Counted from the stretch's first letter, positions 52,492 to 62,306 are shown. The stretch: DNA of 64,000 nt from Caballeronia novacaledonica (GCF_900258035.1 NZ_OGTP01000007.1:186001-250000), one strand, 5' to 3'. Program-made: numbers and translations. Notes: a model not told the origin generated them from the letters alone.

Positions 52492-53055
52492 CTAGGCCAG
52501 CAACCGCGCGATGAGGTCTTGCGTCGCTCGCGCGCCGTATTTGCGCAGCAGGCTCGCGCGATGAATGTCCACCGTGCGCGGGCTGATACTCAGCTCCTTG
52601 CCGATCTCCTTGCTCGTCATGCCGTGAACGAGCAGCGCGGCGACGTCGCGCTCGCGTTCGGTCAGCATGCTCGCGTTGTCGGATTGCTTCGTGCTCTGCG
52701 ACATGTCCGTGAACGTCCAGATCGCAAGCTCGAAGGGCCGCTTCGGGTTGTATCCGAAGCCGCAAACCGTGACCCAGAAGTGCGTGCCGTCGATGCGCCG
52801 CATGATGCGGTCATCGCTGAAGAGCTCATGCTTGGCGAGCAGCGGCGCAAGACGGCGGCCCGTGGTGGAAAAGTCCTTGCGCTGCGGATAGAGCTTCGAA
52901 AAAGATTGATCGATGATGTCGCCGCGCGTCGCCCTGAAGAGTTCCAGCGCTCTCGCATTGCAATCCACCATGACCCGCTCTCTCGCGACGATGACGGCAA
53001 CAGGCATGTGCCTGAACAAGTCTTCGTAGTCGAGCGCGGGCGTCGGATCGTTCAT
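52492..53055 (-). CDS. PAS-LuxR regulator of the betaine-type uptake operon
   Basis: A 187-residue regulator starting at 53055 (MNDPTPALDYEDLFRHMPVA). Residues ~15-120 form a PAS domain (VMVDCNARALELFRATRGDI) and ~130-187 a LuxR helix-turn-helix (LTERERDVAALLVHGMTSKE, then IGKELSISPRTVDIHRASLL). It has no receiver domain, so it likely senses a small ligand or redox state directly. It lies 28 bp after the MHS permease gene in the same direction. A double palindromic site upstream of that permease is the probable target. Confidence 0.82.
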   Translation of the reverse strand: MNDPTPALDYEDLFRHMPVAVIVARERVMVDCNARALELFRATRGDIIDQSFSKLYPQRKDFSTTGRRLAPLLAKHELFSDDRIMRRIDGTHFWVTVCGFGYNPKRPFELAIWTFTDMSQSTKQSDNASMLTERERDVAALLVHGMTSKEIGKELSISPRTVDIHRASLLRKYGARATQDLIARLLA

Positions 53056-53083
53056 CTCGGAAGGCGTGCCGCGTTGCGCGACA

Positions 53084-54433
53084 TCAGGCGGTGCGCTCCA
53101 CGGCCGGGCGGTCAGCCGCATTTCCGCGTGCATGACCCGCATCCTCCAGCGCGGTTTTCGATGTTTCGCGCAACGAGAGCCCGCCGATCATCGCGAAGAT
53201 CGATACCGCGATGAGGTAATACGCCGGCGACAGATTCGTTCCCGTCGCGGAGATCAGCCACGTCGCGACGAGTGGCGCGGTGCCGCCGAAGATGGTGTAC
53301 GCGAGGTTGTACGTGATGGCGGATGCGGTGTATCGCGTCTTGGTGGCGAACACTTCCGACAGCAGCGGAGCAGTCACGACGCCCGAAAGTACCGCGCCCA
53401 CGGCGAGAAGCGCGACGCCGATCAGTGACCGCGACAGCTCGCCCGATCCGCCGAGCGCGAAGGCGGGATAGACCGAGGCGATGATGAAGATGCACGTGCT
53501 TGCGATCGTCGTGCGTCGGCCCACGAGGTCGGAGAAAAGTCCGGCCAGCGGACACAAAGCCGCGGCGAAGAAGAGCGCCAGCACGGTCACGAGCAGCGAG
53601 GTTCCGCGCGACAGATGCCCGGCTACCTGCATATACGTCGCGAAATACGTCGTGAACGTGTAGAAGGACAGCGCCGTCACCGAGACGAACGCGCCGAGTC
53701 TGAGGATGTTCCCGGACTGCGAATGCAGGGTTTCCATCAAGGGCGCATGCGCGACCTGCCTGGTTCCTTCGAGCGCCTTGAATGCGGGCGTTTCATGCAG
53801 ATTCACACGCAGATAGACGCCGATGAGACCGATCGGAGCCGCGATCAGAAACGGAATGCGCCAGCCCCAGTCGACCATCGCGGCCGGCGACAGCGACGAC
53901 TCGAGCGCATAAGCGACCACTGCCGCGCACGCGAACGACGAGAACGTCGAGACCGGAACGAAACTGCCGAAGAACGCGCGGCGACGGCGCGGCGCATGTT
54001 CCATCACGTAGGCGCAGGCGCCCGCATACTCGCCGCCGGCGGAGAAGCCTTGCACGCAGCGGATGATCGTGAGAAGCAGCGGCGCCCAATAGCCGATGCT
54101 CGCGTACGTCGGCAGCAGGCCGATCAACGTTGTCGCGCCCGCCATCATCAAGATAGTGAAAGCGAGCGTCCGCTTGCGGCCGATCCGGTCCCCGACGACG
54201 CCGAAGAAGAGCCCGCCGAGAGGGCGAAACGCAAAAGCGACCGCGAAGACCGCGAACGTCTTCAGAAGCCCGACAGTCGGATCGCCGCTCGGAAAGAACT
54301 CGCGGGTCAGGATGGTCGCGAGGAATCCATACGCGGCGAAATCGAACCATTCGACGAAGTTGCCTATGGATGCAGCGGCGATGACACGTCTGAGCGTCTT
54401 GGTATCGACCTCTTGGGCTGCTTGATTCGGCAT
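53084..54433 (-). CDS. MHS-family MFS transporter, ProP-like (osmoprotectant or dicarboxylate)
   Basis: A 449-residue metabolite:H+ symporter with AAASIGNFVEWFDFAAYGFL in helix 1, GVVGDRIGRKRTLAFTILMM and RCVQGFSAGGEYAGACAYVM, the standard MHS features shared by ProP, KgtP and ShiA. It lacks the long C-terminal coiled coil of osmosensing ProP, so it may not sense osmolarity. A betaine-type binding-protein gene upstream suggests a quaternary amine substrate. Its promoter region holds the AATTACCTAGGTAATT palindrome. Confidence 0.85.
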   Translation of the reverse strand: MPNQAAQEVDTKTLRRVIAAASIGNFVEWFDFAAYGFLATILTREFFPSGDPTVGLLKTFAVFAVAFAFRPLGGLFFGVVGDRIGRKRTLAFTILMMAGATTLIGLLPTYASIGYWAPLLLTIIRCVQGFSAGGEYAGACAYVMEHAPRRRRAFFGSFVPVSTFSSFACAAVVAYALESSLSPAAMVDWGWRIPFLIAAPIGLIGVYLRVNLHETPAFKALEGTRQVAHAPLMETLHSQSGNILRLGAFVSVTALSFYTFTTYFATYMQVAGHLSRGTSLLVTVLALFFAAALCPLAGLFSDLVGRRTTIASTCIFIIASVYPAFALGGSGELSRSLIGVALLAVGAVLSGVVTAPLLSEVFATKTRYTASAITYNLAYTIFGGTAPLVATWLISATGTNLSPAYYLIAVSIFAMIGGLSLRETSKTALEDAGHARGNAADRPAVERTA

Positions 54434-54494
54434 GGCGCTTGACCCCTTTCGCTTGTCGGTTTCCGTCCGAGTTGAAAAGGAGCGTAAGCGCTCA

Positions 54495-54533
54495 AATTAC
54501 TTAGGTCCATACGTGCCAATTACCTAGGTAATT
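54495..54533. promoter_or_regulatory. tandem AATTACYTAGGT sites upstream of the MHS permease gene
   Basis: AATTACCTAGGTAATT (54518-54533) is a perfect 16-bp palindrome, and AATTACTTAGGT (54495-54506) repeats its left 12 bp with one change, 23 bp away (about two helical turns). The pair lies 60-100 bp before the permease start. The PAS-LuxR protein of the operon is the obvious candidate binder. Confidence 0.6.
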
Positions 54534-54579
54534 CGTCGAGGCGCGGCGGCAAGCATAACCGCCGCACGCGCCCGGACGC

Positions 54580-55455
54580 TTACTGCTGAAGCCATGCCTG
54601 CACTTTCTCCGGATGAGCGTCGACGAACTTCTTCGCCGCCACGTTCCAGTCGTTCGTGGCGTTGCCGTCGAGTTCGATCGCTTCGACATCCGCCAGCGTC
54701 AGCTTGAAGTGCCGGACGAAGACATTCGCGCGAGGAAACTTCTGCGCGAACTGCTTCGAGCCGAAGCCGTGAATCTGCTCGTCGCCGCCGAGCACGCCTT
54801 TGGGATCCTTCAGATAGCGCATCTTGTACTTCTGCCACAGCCAATGCGGGCTCCAGACCGTTGCGACGATCCAGTTCTTCGACGGATAGGCACGCGACAC
54901 CGCCGTCAGCATGCCGGCCTCGCTCGCCCGGACGAGGTTATATCCGGCGAGGTCGTACTCCTTGAGCGCCTTCTCCGATGCGACCATCTCGCCCGCGCCC
55001 GGTTCGATGCCCTGAATCGTGCTGTTCAGCTTGCTCTTGACATCGGGCTTGTTGAGATCGGCGATCGAGGCCACTTCACTCTCGGGCACATAGTCGGGGA
55101 CCGCCCATCCGATCTTCGCCCCGGAGTAGATGGTGCCGAGATCTTCGATGTCGTTCTTGTAGCGGGCGTAGTAAGCCGCGTGCGTGACCGGAAGCCAGGC
55201 TCCGAGCATCAGATCGACGTCTCCTCTGGCAAGCCCTTGGAACTGGATGCCGATATCCGCGTTGACCAGGGTAACGGGCTGTTGCAGCTTCGTTTCGAGG
55301 ACATATTTTGCGGTGTAGACGACCGCCTGCGTATCGGCCCAGTTGGTGAGCGTGATCTTGATCGGCTCTGCGGCATTCGCGCACATCGCGAACGTGACTG
55401 CGGAGACTGCGGCGGCAGTCTTCAAGACGAAACGTACGGACAAGGCATTCTTCAT
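54580..55455 (-). CDS. glycine betaine/choline-type substrate-binding protein (OpuAC family)
   Basis: A 291-residue periplasmic binding protein starting at 55455 (AAGGAA upstream), with a signal peptide cleaved after ANA (VLKTAAAVSAVTFAMCANAA). The mature protein begins EPIKITLTNWADTQAVVYTA, and NADIGIQFQGLARGDVDLML and VWSPHWLWQKY carry the aromatic residues that usually box quaternary amines. No ABC permease or ATPase gene is beside it; the next gene is an MHS permease, so it may serve an ABC system elsewhere. Confidence 0.85.
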   Translation of the reverse strand: MKNALSVRFVLKTAAAVSAVTFAMCANAAEPIKITLTNWADTQAVVYTAKYVLETKLQQPVTLVNADIGIQFQGLARGDVDLMLGAWLPVTHAAYYARYKNDIEDLGTIYSGAKIGWAVPDYVPESEVASIADLNKPDVKSKLNSTIQGIEPGAGEMVASEKALKEYDLAGYNLVRASEAGMLTAVSRAYPSKNWIVATVWSPHWLWQKYKMRYLKDPKGVLGGDEQIHGFGSKQFAQKFPRANVFVRHFKLTLADVEAIELDGNATNDWNVAAKKFVDAHPEKVQAWLQQ

Positions 55456-55775
55456 TCTATGTTCCTTGTATCGGGTGGGTTTGATGAAGACCGGCTGCGA
55501 TACAGTCTCCTGACGAATACGCATCGCCGCGAGCGACGCTCTTCAAGTCGGCAGTATTCGGGCGCATTAAAACGGAGTCAATGCTCTTTGGCTTTCGAGG
55601 CGCATCAAAAGCGCTCGGCGCGGGATTTTGCGCGAGAGGGTATACGTGTAGCTGAGCGGGACGGTGCTTTGCTAGTTGGCCTTTCACCAGGCGTTCTACA
55701 TCGTCGCTACGCTCTCCGTCGTATTTCAATCCGCGTCGGAGCAAAACAAGGAATGTGAATCCGCGCCGGCGTCTA
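55456..55775. other. intergenic region upstream of the betaine-type binding protein
   Basis: 320 bp that should contain the promoter of the leftward operon. No copy of the AATTACYTAGGT site or other strong motif was seen here. Confidence 0.4.
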
Positions 55776-56396
55776 CTACTGCCGACGCCTGATGTAGATA
55801 CGTCGATAGATAAACGTCCACACCGTCAATCCACCATACACGCCATACCTGACCCACGTGGAAAGCCGGTCGGCGTCCGGCTCGCTCAGAGCGAGCATGA
55901 TCCACAGACGGGCGACATTCTCCCCGACGAGACCGATTCCCCACACGACCGTCATCAGCCGAATGGACCTGACGAGCGCCGGGCTCGATTGCCAGCGCGC
56001 GTCGAATTCGGTCTCGCGTCCCTGTTTTTCGCGCGACATCGTCGAGCGTGCGAGATAGAACACCATCGGCCGGTCCAGAAAGAGCGACAGCAGAAACAGC
56101 ACGCCGATGATGCCGCTCACCGCCGGCTCGCGCGCCTCGCCCATCCATCGCGACGCGCCGGACAGCAGGACCATCAGCGACATGGCGATGCCCGCCAGCA
56201 CATTCGCGCTCAACGCATCGAAGTGGCGGTAGCGCACGACGTCGATGACCATCCACACGATCAGCGGCACGGCCGAGGCGATGAGCGCGTCCACGACGCC
56301 GTATCGGCCGTTCGTGAGCCTGTACACGAGCGCCGGCAACGCCACGTTCACGACGAGCGCGAGCCCATAACGCGCGGACGGAATCATCATCGACAT
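55776..56396 (-). CDS. VC0807-like membrane protein of unknown function
   Basis: A 206-residue integral membrane protein with five or six helices (GLALVVNVALPALVYRLTNG, ALIASAVPLIVWMVIDVVRY, SGIIGVLFLLSLFLDRPMVF). The middle has a cytosolic loop STMSREKQGRETEFDARWQ. It resembles the VC0807 family, whose role is unknown. GGGAG overlaps the ATG at 56396 too closely, so the ATG two codons on (56390) may be the real start. Confidence 0.65.
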   Translation of the reverse strand: MSMMIPSARYGLALVVNVALPALVYRLTNGRYGVVDALIASAVPLIVWMVIDVVRYRHFDALSANVLAGIAMSLMVLLSGASRWMGEAREPAVSGIIGVLFLLSLFLDRPMVFYLARSTMSREKQGRETEFDARWQSSPALVRSIRLMTVVWGIGLVGENVARLWIMLALSEPDADRLSTWVRYGVYGGLTVWTFIYRRIYIRRRQ

Positions 56397-56524
56397 CTCC
56401 CGTTCATGCCGTTTCTTCCGACGGATCGCGGATGCGCGCCCGAGCCGGGATCGTCTTGCGGTATCGGTCCTGGCGGCTATGCTTGGCGATGCATCCCGCC
56501 CGATGCTGACCACCGCGAGGACCT

Positions 56525-57148
56525 ATGCATCTTCTTCACGTGATTGCTTCGCCGCGCACGACGCGTTCCGCATCTCGTCAGGTCGCCAATGCGTTCGTCG
56601 ATGAATGGAACACGCGCCATTCCGATGCAACCGTGGACGAACTGAACGTCTGGGACATCGACTTGCCCGCGTTCGACGGCCCGATTCTCGAAGCCAAGTA
56701 TGCGGGCATCGAAGGCCGGCCGCTCGATGAAACGCAAGCGTCGGCGTGGCGTACTGTTCGAACGCTGGCCGAACGCTTCCGAAACGCCGATCTGATTCTG
56801 TTCAGCTCGCCAATGTGGAATTTCGGCATTCCGTATCGGCTCAAGCAGCTCATCGATGTCATCTCGCAGAAAGACGTGCTCTTCACGTTCGATGAACGAG
56901 GGCTCAACGGCCTGCTGGGCGGACGGACCGTGGTCATCGTTGCCGCGCGAGGCGTGCAGCTCGGGCCGGATTTTCCGCCGGATCAGTTCGACTTCCAGAC
57001 GACCTATCTGACGATGTGGTCGCGCATGGTGGGCATAACCGACGTTCACGTGGTCAGCGTCGAGAAAACGCTGTTCGGGCCGGAGCAGGATCACGCATCG
57101 CGCGCGCAGGCGAGCGAGAAGGCGCGCGGACTGGGGCGGCGCGTGTGA
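56525..57148 (+). CDS. azoR: FMN-dependent NADH-azoreductase (AzoR)
   Basis: A 207-residue flavodoxin-fold reductase: MHLLHVIASPRTTRSASRQV, FSSPMWNFGIPYRLKQLIDV (the classic AzoR P-M-W-N-F motif) and VVIVAARGVQL. This is a closer match to canonical AzoR than the 51324 gene, so the window has two such enzymes. It is divergent from the VC0807-like gene and 100 bp before a SRPBCC protein. Confidence 0.88.
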   Translation: MHLLHVIASPRTTRSASRQVANAFVDEWNTRHSDATVDELNVWDIDLPAFDGPILEAKYAGIEGRPLDETQASAWRTVRTLAERFRNADLILFSSPMWNFGIPYRLKQLIDVISQKDVLFTFDERGLNGLLGGRTVVIVAARGVQLGPDFPPDQFDFQTTYLTMWSRMVGITDVHVVSVEKTLFGPEQDHASRAQASEKARGLGRRV

Positions 57149-57248
57149 GGTGCAGAGGGTTTTCCCTTATGCTTGCGTATGTCGATTCACGCTGAGATGC
57201 ATCGTCGTAGGGATGTATCCAGTTTCCCGACCACAAGGAGAACACAAC

Positions 57249-57695
57249 ATGTCCACCGGAACCATCCGTCTTCACCGTGTCTTGCGCACGACGCCCGAAC
57301 GCCTCTATCGCGCGTTTCTGGAACCCGAAGCCATCGCAAAGTGGCTTCCGCCTTACGGCATCACGTGTCAGGTCCATCACTTGGATGCCCGCGAGGGCGG
57401 AACGCACAAGATGTCGTTCCGCAACTTCGGCACGGGCCACGGCCATTCGTTCGGCGGCGAATATCTCGAACTCGTGCCCTTCGAGAAGATCCGCTACACC
57501 GACCGCTTCGACGACCCCAACCTGCCCGGCGAAATGCAGGTCACCGTTTCGCTGCGGCAGGTGTCGTGCGGAACCGAGTTGAGCATCGTGCAGGAGGGCG
57601 TGCCCGAAGTCATTCCCGTGGAGATGTGCTATCTCGGCTGGCAGGAGTCGCTGGTTCAACTGGCAAGGCTCGTCGAGCCCGAGATTCCCGACTGA
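57249..57695 (+). CDS. SRPBCC / AHSA1-domain protein
   Basis: A 148-residue START-like helix-grip protein starting at 57249 (AAGGAG nine bases upstream). It has TTPERLYRAFLEPEAIAKWL, the AHSA1 hallmark, and ends CYLGWQESLVQLARLVEPEI. Such proteins bind hydrophobic ligands or act as stress-related chaperone-like factors; there is no more precise role in sequence. Promoter sharing with the azoreductase is possible. Confidence 0.85.
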   Translation: MSTGTIRLHRVLRTTPERLYRAFLEPEAIAKWLPPYGITCQVHHLDAREGGTHKMSFRNFGTGHGHSFGGEYLELVPFEKIRYTDRFDDPNLPGEMQVTVSLRQVSCGTELSIVQEGVPEVIPVEMCYLGWQESLVQLARLVEPEIPD

Positions 57696-57764
57696 CGACG
57701 ACAGCGGTCGATCGGCTAAGATACTCCGCCTTGCATCATCAACTCATAACGTGGAGTGCTTTCC

Positions 57765-58097
57765 GTGATCCAGCCGAGCGACGTATTCAAAAACAACCTG
57801 GCGCTGATGCCGTCCATCGACGGCATCGAGCGTATCGATCTGGTCGGCGGCAAGGGCGAAGTGGTCGCGAGCATCGAGAACATGCCGGGCAAGCAGGGCT
57901 CGCTCGCGGTCTACCACTATCTGAAGCAGACGTTCGGCACGCTCGACGCGAAGGCCGCCGAACACGGTCTCGCCGTGTTCGCCGAACATACCGCCGATGC
58001 GCGCAATCGTCCGGGCGCGCATCCGAATGTCGATCGCCTGCTCGCGGTCGCCGATGGCGGCGAAACGCTGCGCATCGACGTCATTCAGGCAGGTTGA
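57765..58097 (+). CDS. DUF2322 family protein
   Basis: A 110-residue cytosolic protein starting at GTG 57765, eight bases after GTGGAG. Sequence such as VASIENMPGKQGSLAVYHYL and LAVFAEHTADARNRPGAHPN is typical of DUF2322, whose role is unknown. It converges on the glucarate-type transporter gene 10 bp away. Confidence 0.75.
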   Translation: MIQPSDVFKNNLALMPSIDGIERIDLVGGKGEVVASIENMPGKQGSLAVYHYLKQTFGTLDAKAAEHGLAVFAEHTADARNRPGAHPNVDRLLAVADGGETLRIDVIQAG

Positions 58098-58107
58098 GTC
58101 GGTCGCA

Positions 58108-59460
58108 TCAAACGCGCAGTTCCACGCGTTTGATGTCCTTCACGATCACGAGGTAGCTGAACACCGTGATCAGCGCATTGATTCCGACGAACGCCAGCGC
58201 GCCGTTGAACGAGCCCGACCGCGCGACGAGGTAGCCGATCACGATCGGCGTCACGATGCCCGCGACGTTGCCGAACATGTTGAAGATCGATCCCGACAGC
58301 CCGATGGCTTCCTTCGGCGACGTATCCGCGACCACCGCCCAGCCCAGTGCGCCAATGCCCTTGCCGAAGAACGCGAGCGACATCAACGCGACCACGACCC
58401 AGTCCGTATCGACATAATTGCAGCCGATGATGCACGACGACAGCAGCATGCCGCCGACGATCGGCGCCTTGCGCGCCAGCGTGAGCGAGCATCCGCGGCG
58501 GATGAGGCCATCGGAGATCACGCCGCCGAGCACGCCGCCCGTGAACCCGCAGATAGCCGGCAGCGAGGCGACGAAGCCCGCCTGCAGAATCGTCATGTGG
58601 CGCGCCTGCACGAGGTAGATCGGGAACCACGTCAGGAAGAAGTACGTGAGCACGTTGATGCAGTACTGCGCGAGATACACGCCGAGCAGCATGCGGTTCG
58701 TGAGCAACTGCTTGACGACCGGCCAGCCCACGCTGTTCGACGCCGCCCGCGATGCGCCGCCCGCGCGCTGATGTCCGCGCACGAGACCGCCGCCTTCCTC
58801 GATATGCTCCAGCTCCTGTTTGTTCACGCGCGGATGGTCCGCCGGGTTCTTCATCACGGAGAGCCACGTGAGCGCAAGCAACAGACCCGCGATGCCCATC
58901 ACGATATACACGTGATGCCAGCCGAACGCGTGCGTGAGCCACGCCATCAGCGGCGTGAAGATGACCGCCGCGAAATACTGCGCGGAGTTGAAGATCGCCG
59001 ATGCCGTGCCGCGCTCCTGCGTCGGGAACCAACTCGCGACGACCTTCGCATTCGCCGGAAAAGCGGGCGCTTCCGCCGCGCCCATCGCGAAACGCAGCAC
59101 GAAAAGCGCCGTCACGGCGGTCGCCGCGCTGCCGAGCAGACCGATGGAACTCTGCAGCAACGTAAAGAGCGACCACAGGAAGATGCTCGCGGCATACACG
59201 CGCCGCGCGCCGAAGCGGTCGAGCAGCCAGCCGGCGGGCATCTGCGAGAGCACATACGCCCAACTGAAGGCCGAGAAGATGTAACCCATGCGGATCGCAT
59301 CGAAACCGAATTCGGCGCGCATCGCCGAGCCGGTCACGGACAGCGTCGCGCGGTCCGCGTAATTGAACGTCGTGATCACGAAGACCAGCAACAGAATGAG
59401 ATAGCGCACGCGGGTGCGCTTCATGACGTCCGCGGGATTCGCGGTGCGGCTCATCGACAT
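58108..59460 (-). CDS. MFS transporter, galactarate/glucarate type (GudP-like)
   Basis: A 450-residue ACS permease with VITTFNYADRATLSVTGSAM in helix 1 and PAGWLLDRFGARRVY, close to the GudP/GarP aldarate importers. It follows kdgD by 132 bp on the same strand and so is probably expressed with it to bring in galactarate or glucarate. GGGGAAGTCC precedes the ATG. Confidence 0.88.
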   Translation of the reverse strand: MSMSRTANPADVMKRTRVRYLILLLVFVITTFNYADRATLSVTGSAMRAEFGFDAIRMGYIFSAFSWAYVLSQMPAGWLLDRFGARRVYAASIFLWSLFTLLQSSIGLLGSAATAVTALFVLRFAMGAAEAPAFPANAKVVASWFPTQERGTASAIFNSAQYFAAVIFTPLMAWLTHAFGWHHVYIVMGIAGLLLALTWLSVMKNPADHPRVNKQELEHIEEGGGLVRGHQRAGGASRAASNSVGWPVVKQLLTNRMLLGVYLAQYCINVLTYFFLTWFPIYLVQARHMTILQAGFVASLPAICGFTGGVLGGVISDGLIRRGCSLTLARKAPIVGGMLLSSCIIGCNYVDTDWVVVALMSLAFFGKGIGALGWAVVADTSPKEAIGLSGSIFNMFGNVAGIVTPIVIGYLVARSGSFNGALAFVGINALITVFSYLVIVKDIKRVELRV

Positions 59461-59592
59461 GGACTTCCCCTTTGTCTCGATCGTGCTGATGCACGGAGGG
59501 CCGCCCGATTCGTTCTCGAGCAGCCCTCATCTGCGAAGCGACGCGCGGCGTCCTTGCGACGCCCCGCGTTCCCGCGCTTCGCTGTCTCCTCC

Positions 59593-60510
59593 TTACTGCG
59601 CGCCGAGCTTCTTGATCAGCGCGTCGAGCTGTTCGAGCTCTTCTTCCGTCAGATCGGTCAGCGGCGCGCGCACCGGACCCGCGTCGTGGCCGACGAGCTT
59701 CGCGCCCGCCTTGACGATCGACACCGCGTAACCAGCTTTGCGATTGCGGATCTTCAGGTACGGCAGGAAGAAATCGTCGATGAGCTTGCCGACCGTCGCA
59801 TGGTCGTCGGCCGCGATTGCGCGGTAGAAGTCCATCGCCGTCTTCGGGATGAAGTTGAACACCGCCGACGAGTACACCGGCACGCCCAGCGCCTTGTAGG
59901 CGGCTGCGTAGACTTCGGCCGTCGGCAGGCCGCCGAGGTACGAGAAACGGTCGCCGAGACGGCGGCGGATCGTCACCATGTTCTCGATTTCGCCGACGCC
60001 GTCCTTGAAGCCGATCAGGTTCGGGCAGCTATCCGCCAGTTGCTCCAGCATGTCGGCGTTGAGCTTCGAGTTCGCGCGGTTGTAGATGATCACGCCCATG
60101 TTCGGCACGGCCTTGCATACTTCCTCGGCGTGCGCCCGGATGCCTTCCTGCGACGCTTCGGTCAGATAGTGCGGCATCAGCAGAACGCCTTGCGCGCCTT
60201 GCTTCTCGGCTTCCTTCGCGAACGCGATGGCCGTGCGGGTCGGGCCGCCCGCGCCCGCGAGGATCGGCACCTTGCCGCGGCACACTTCGGTGGCCGTCTT
60301 CACGATCTGCGAATATTCGGGTTGCGTCAGCGAGAAGAACTCGCCCGTGCCGCCCGCGACGAACAGCGCCGAAGCACCGTACGGAGCCAGCCATTCGAGG
60401 CGCTGCGCGTACGTGTCCGCGCGGAAGTTGCCTTGCTGGTCGAAGTCCGTGACGGGGAAGGAAAGCAGGCCTTCGGAAACGATTTGCTTCAGTTCTTGCG
60501 GTGTCGTCAT
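59593..60510 (-). CDS. kdgD: 5-dehydro-4-deoxyglucarate dehydratase
   Basis: A 305-residue DapA-superfamily enzyme that decarboxylates and dehydrates 5-keto-4-deoxyglucarate to 2-ketoglutarate semialdehyde. Residues include [20 protein letters not shown], the catalytic Tyr in [12 protein letters not shown] and the Schiff-base Lys in [13 protein letters not shown]. Length is as usual for KdgD. It is divergent from the galactarate dehydratase gene with shared operators between; the semialdehyde dehydrogenase of the pathway is not in the window. Confidence 0.93.
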   Translation of the reverse strand: MTTPQELKQIVSEGLLSFPVTDFDQQGNFRADTYAQRLEWLAPYGASALFVAGGTGEFFSLTQPEYSQIVKTATEVCRGKVPILAGAGGPTRTAIAFAKEAEKQGAQGVLLMPHYLTEASQEGIRAHAEEVCKAVPNMGVIIYNRANSKLNADMLEQLADSCPNLIGFKDGVGEIENMVTIRRRLGDRFSYLGGLPTAEVYAAAYKALGVPVYSSAVFNFIPKTAMDFYRAIAADDHATVGKLIDDFFLPYLKIRNRKAGYAVSIVKAGAKLVGHDAGPVRAPLTDLTEEELEQLDALIKKLGAQ

Positions 60511-60558
60511 GATGTGAGTGTCTCGTTGGTCAGCGACCGGCGGGTGCCGAGCTTATAA

Positions 60559-60664
60559 GTCATCGTACAACATGAGACGTCGTCGGACAACCGGTTCAAG
60601 GCAATATAGTCAATGGATTCGGGTAAATACTAACCAAATGTGACTGTCTATGTTGTAGGATGAC
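60559..60664. promoter_or_regulatory. three matched operator half-sites in the kdgD/garD divergent promoter
   Basis: GTCATCGTACAACAT (60559-60573) and ATGTTGTAGGATGAC (60650-60664) are inverted copies agreeing at 14 of 15 positions. GTCGTCGGACAAC (60579-60591) repeats the left site at 11 of 13 positions exactly 20 bp on. The array should bind one regulator (a GntR-type protein is a guess) that controls both directions; its gene is not in the window. Confidence 0.65.
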
Positions 60665-60713
60665 ATAACTCCAGCCGCAGCCGCGCGGTGTGTCCGTGCA
60701 AGGATTCGTCAGA

Positions 60714-62306
60714 ATGAACCTGTCCCCTCTCTATATTCGTGTCCACCCGGACGACAACGTCGCGATCGTCGTGAACGACGGCGGTCTCGGCGAAGGCGCC
60801 GCCTTCTCCGATGGCCTCGTGCTGCGCGAGCGCGTGCCGCAAGGTCACAAGGTCGCGCTGAAGGATCTCGCGGAAGGCGACGCGGTGATCCGCTACAACG
60901 TGGTGATCGGCTATGCGACCAAAGCGCTGCCGAAGGGAAGCTGGGTGAACGAACACGTCACGCGCATGCCGGCATCGCCCGAGCTGCACGACCTGCCCAT
61001 CGCGACGATCAAGGCGCCCGACGACTCGCCGCTCGAAGGCTTCACGTTCGAGGGTTATCGCAACGCGGACGGCTCGGTCGGCACGCGCAACATCCTTGCG
61101 ATCACGACGACCGTGCAATGCGTCGCCGACGTCGTGCAGCACGCGGTCACGCGCATCAAGGCCGAACTGATGCCGCAATATCCGAATGTCGATGACGTCG
61201 TGAGCCTCGGCCACACCTACGGCTGCGGCGTGGCGATCGACGCCCCCGACGCGATGGTGCCGATCCGCACCGTGCGCAACATCGCGCTGAACCCGAACTT
61301 CGGCGGCGAAGTGATGATGGTGAGCCTCGGCTGCGAGAAGCTGCAACCCGAGCGCCTGATGCCGCCGGGCACCATTCCGATCGCGGCGGCGTCGGCGCAA
61401 ACGGAAGACGTGGCCGATATCGGCGACAACACCCACGACGACAACGGCGGCGCGGTCGTGTTGCAGGACGAAGCGCACGTCGGCTTCGGTTCGATGATCG
61501 ACTCGATCATGCGCATGGCCGACACGCATCTGAAGCGGCTGAACAATCGCCGTCGAGAGACGTGCCCGGCGGCGGATCTCGTCGTCGGCGTGCAATGCGG
61601 CGGCAGCGATGCGTTCTCCGGCCTGACGGCGAATCCGGCGGTCGGCTTCGCGACGGATCTGCTGGTGCGCGCGGGCGCGACGGTGATGTTCTCGGAAGTC
61701 ACGGAAGTCCGCGACGGCGTCGCGCAACTCACGGCGCGCGCGGCGAACGGTGACGTGGCGCAGGCGATCATCCGCGAGATGCAGTGGTACGACGATTATC
61801 TGAAACGCGGCGGCGCGGACCGCAGCGCGAACACGACGCCGGGCAACAAGAAGGGCGGGCTGTCGAACATCGTCGAGAAGGCGATGGGTTCCATTGTCAA
61901 GTCGGGCAGCTCGGCCATTTCCGGCGTGCTGTCGCCGGGCGAGAAGGTGAAGCAGAAAGGTTTGATTTACGCATCGACGCCCGCGAGCGATTTCATCTGC
62001 GGCACGCTGCAACTCGCGGCGGGCATCAATCTGCATGTCTTCACGACGGGCCGCGGCACGCCGTACAGCCTCGCGGAAGTGCCGGTGCTGAAGGTCGCGA
62101 CGCGCTCCGATCTCGCGCGCCGCTGGCACGATCTGATGGATGTGAACGCGGGCACCATCGCGACGGGCGAAGCGACCATCGCCGACGTGGGCTGGGAACT
62201 GTTCCGTCTGATGCTCGACGTCGCGAGCGGCAGGAAGCAGACGAAGGCCGAGGCGCTCAAGCTGCATAACGCGCTCGTGCTGTTCAATCCGGCGCCGGTG
62301 ACCTGA
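60714..62306 (+). CDS. garD: galactarate dehydratase
   Basis: A 530-residue UxaA/GarD-family enzyme that turns galactarate into 5-keto-4-deoxyglucarate, the substrate of KdgD. The start at 60714 gives the standard N-terminus [20 protein letters not shown]; a GTG eight codons earlier is possible. Family marks are [67 protein letters not shown] and [14 protein letters not shown]. Cysteines in these blocks fit Fe binding known for GarD. A strong terminator follows. Confidence 0.94.
   Translation: MNLSPLYIRVHPDDNVAIVVNDGGLGEGAAFSDGLVLRERVPQGHKVALKDLAEGDAVIRYNVVIGYATKALPKGSWVNEHVTRMPASPELHDLPIATIKAPDDSPLEGFTFEGYRNADGSVGTRNILAITTTVQCVADVVQHAVTRIKAELMPQYPNVDDVVSLGHTYGCGVAIDAPDAMVPIRTVRNIALNPNFGGEVMMVSLGCEKLQPERLMPPGTIPIAAASAQTEDVADIGDNTHDDNGGAVVLQDEAHVGFGSMIDSIMRMADTHLKRLNNRRRETCPAADLVVGVQCGGSDAFSGLTANPAVGFATDLLVRAGATVMFSEVTEVRDGVAQLTARAANGDVAQAIIREMQWYDDYLKRGGADRSANTTPGNKKGGLSNIVEKAMGSIVKSGSSAISGVLSPGEKVKQKGLIYASTPASDFICGTLQLAAGINLHVFTTGRGTPYSLAEVPVLKVATRSDLARRWHDLMDVNAGTIATGEATIADVGWELFRLMLDVASGRKQTKAEALKLHNALVLFNPAPVT

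Noticed and set aside
57997-60558. Rightward open frame of 853 codons across the aldarate transporter and kdgD
   Set aside because: Antisense of two well-recognised genes; composition is that of GC-rich shadow frames.
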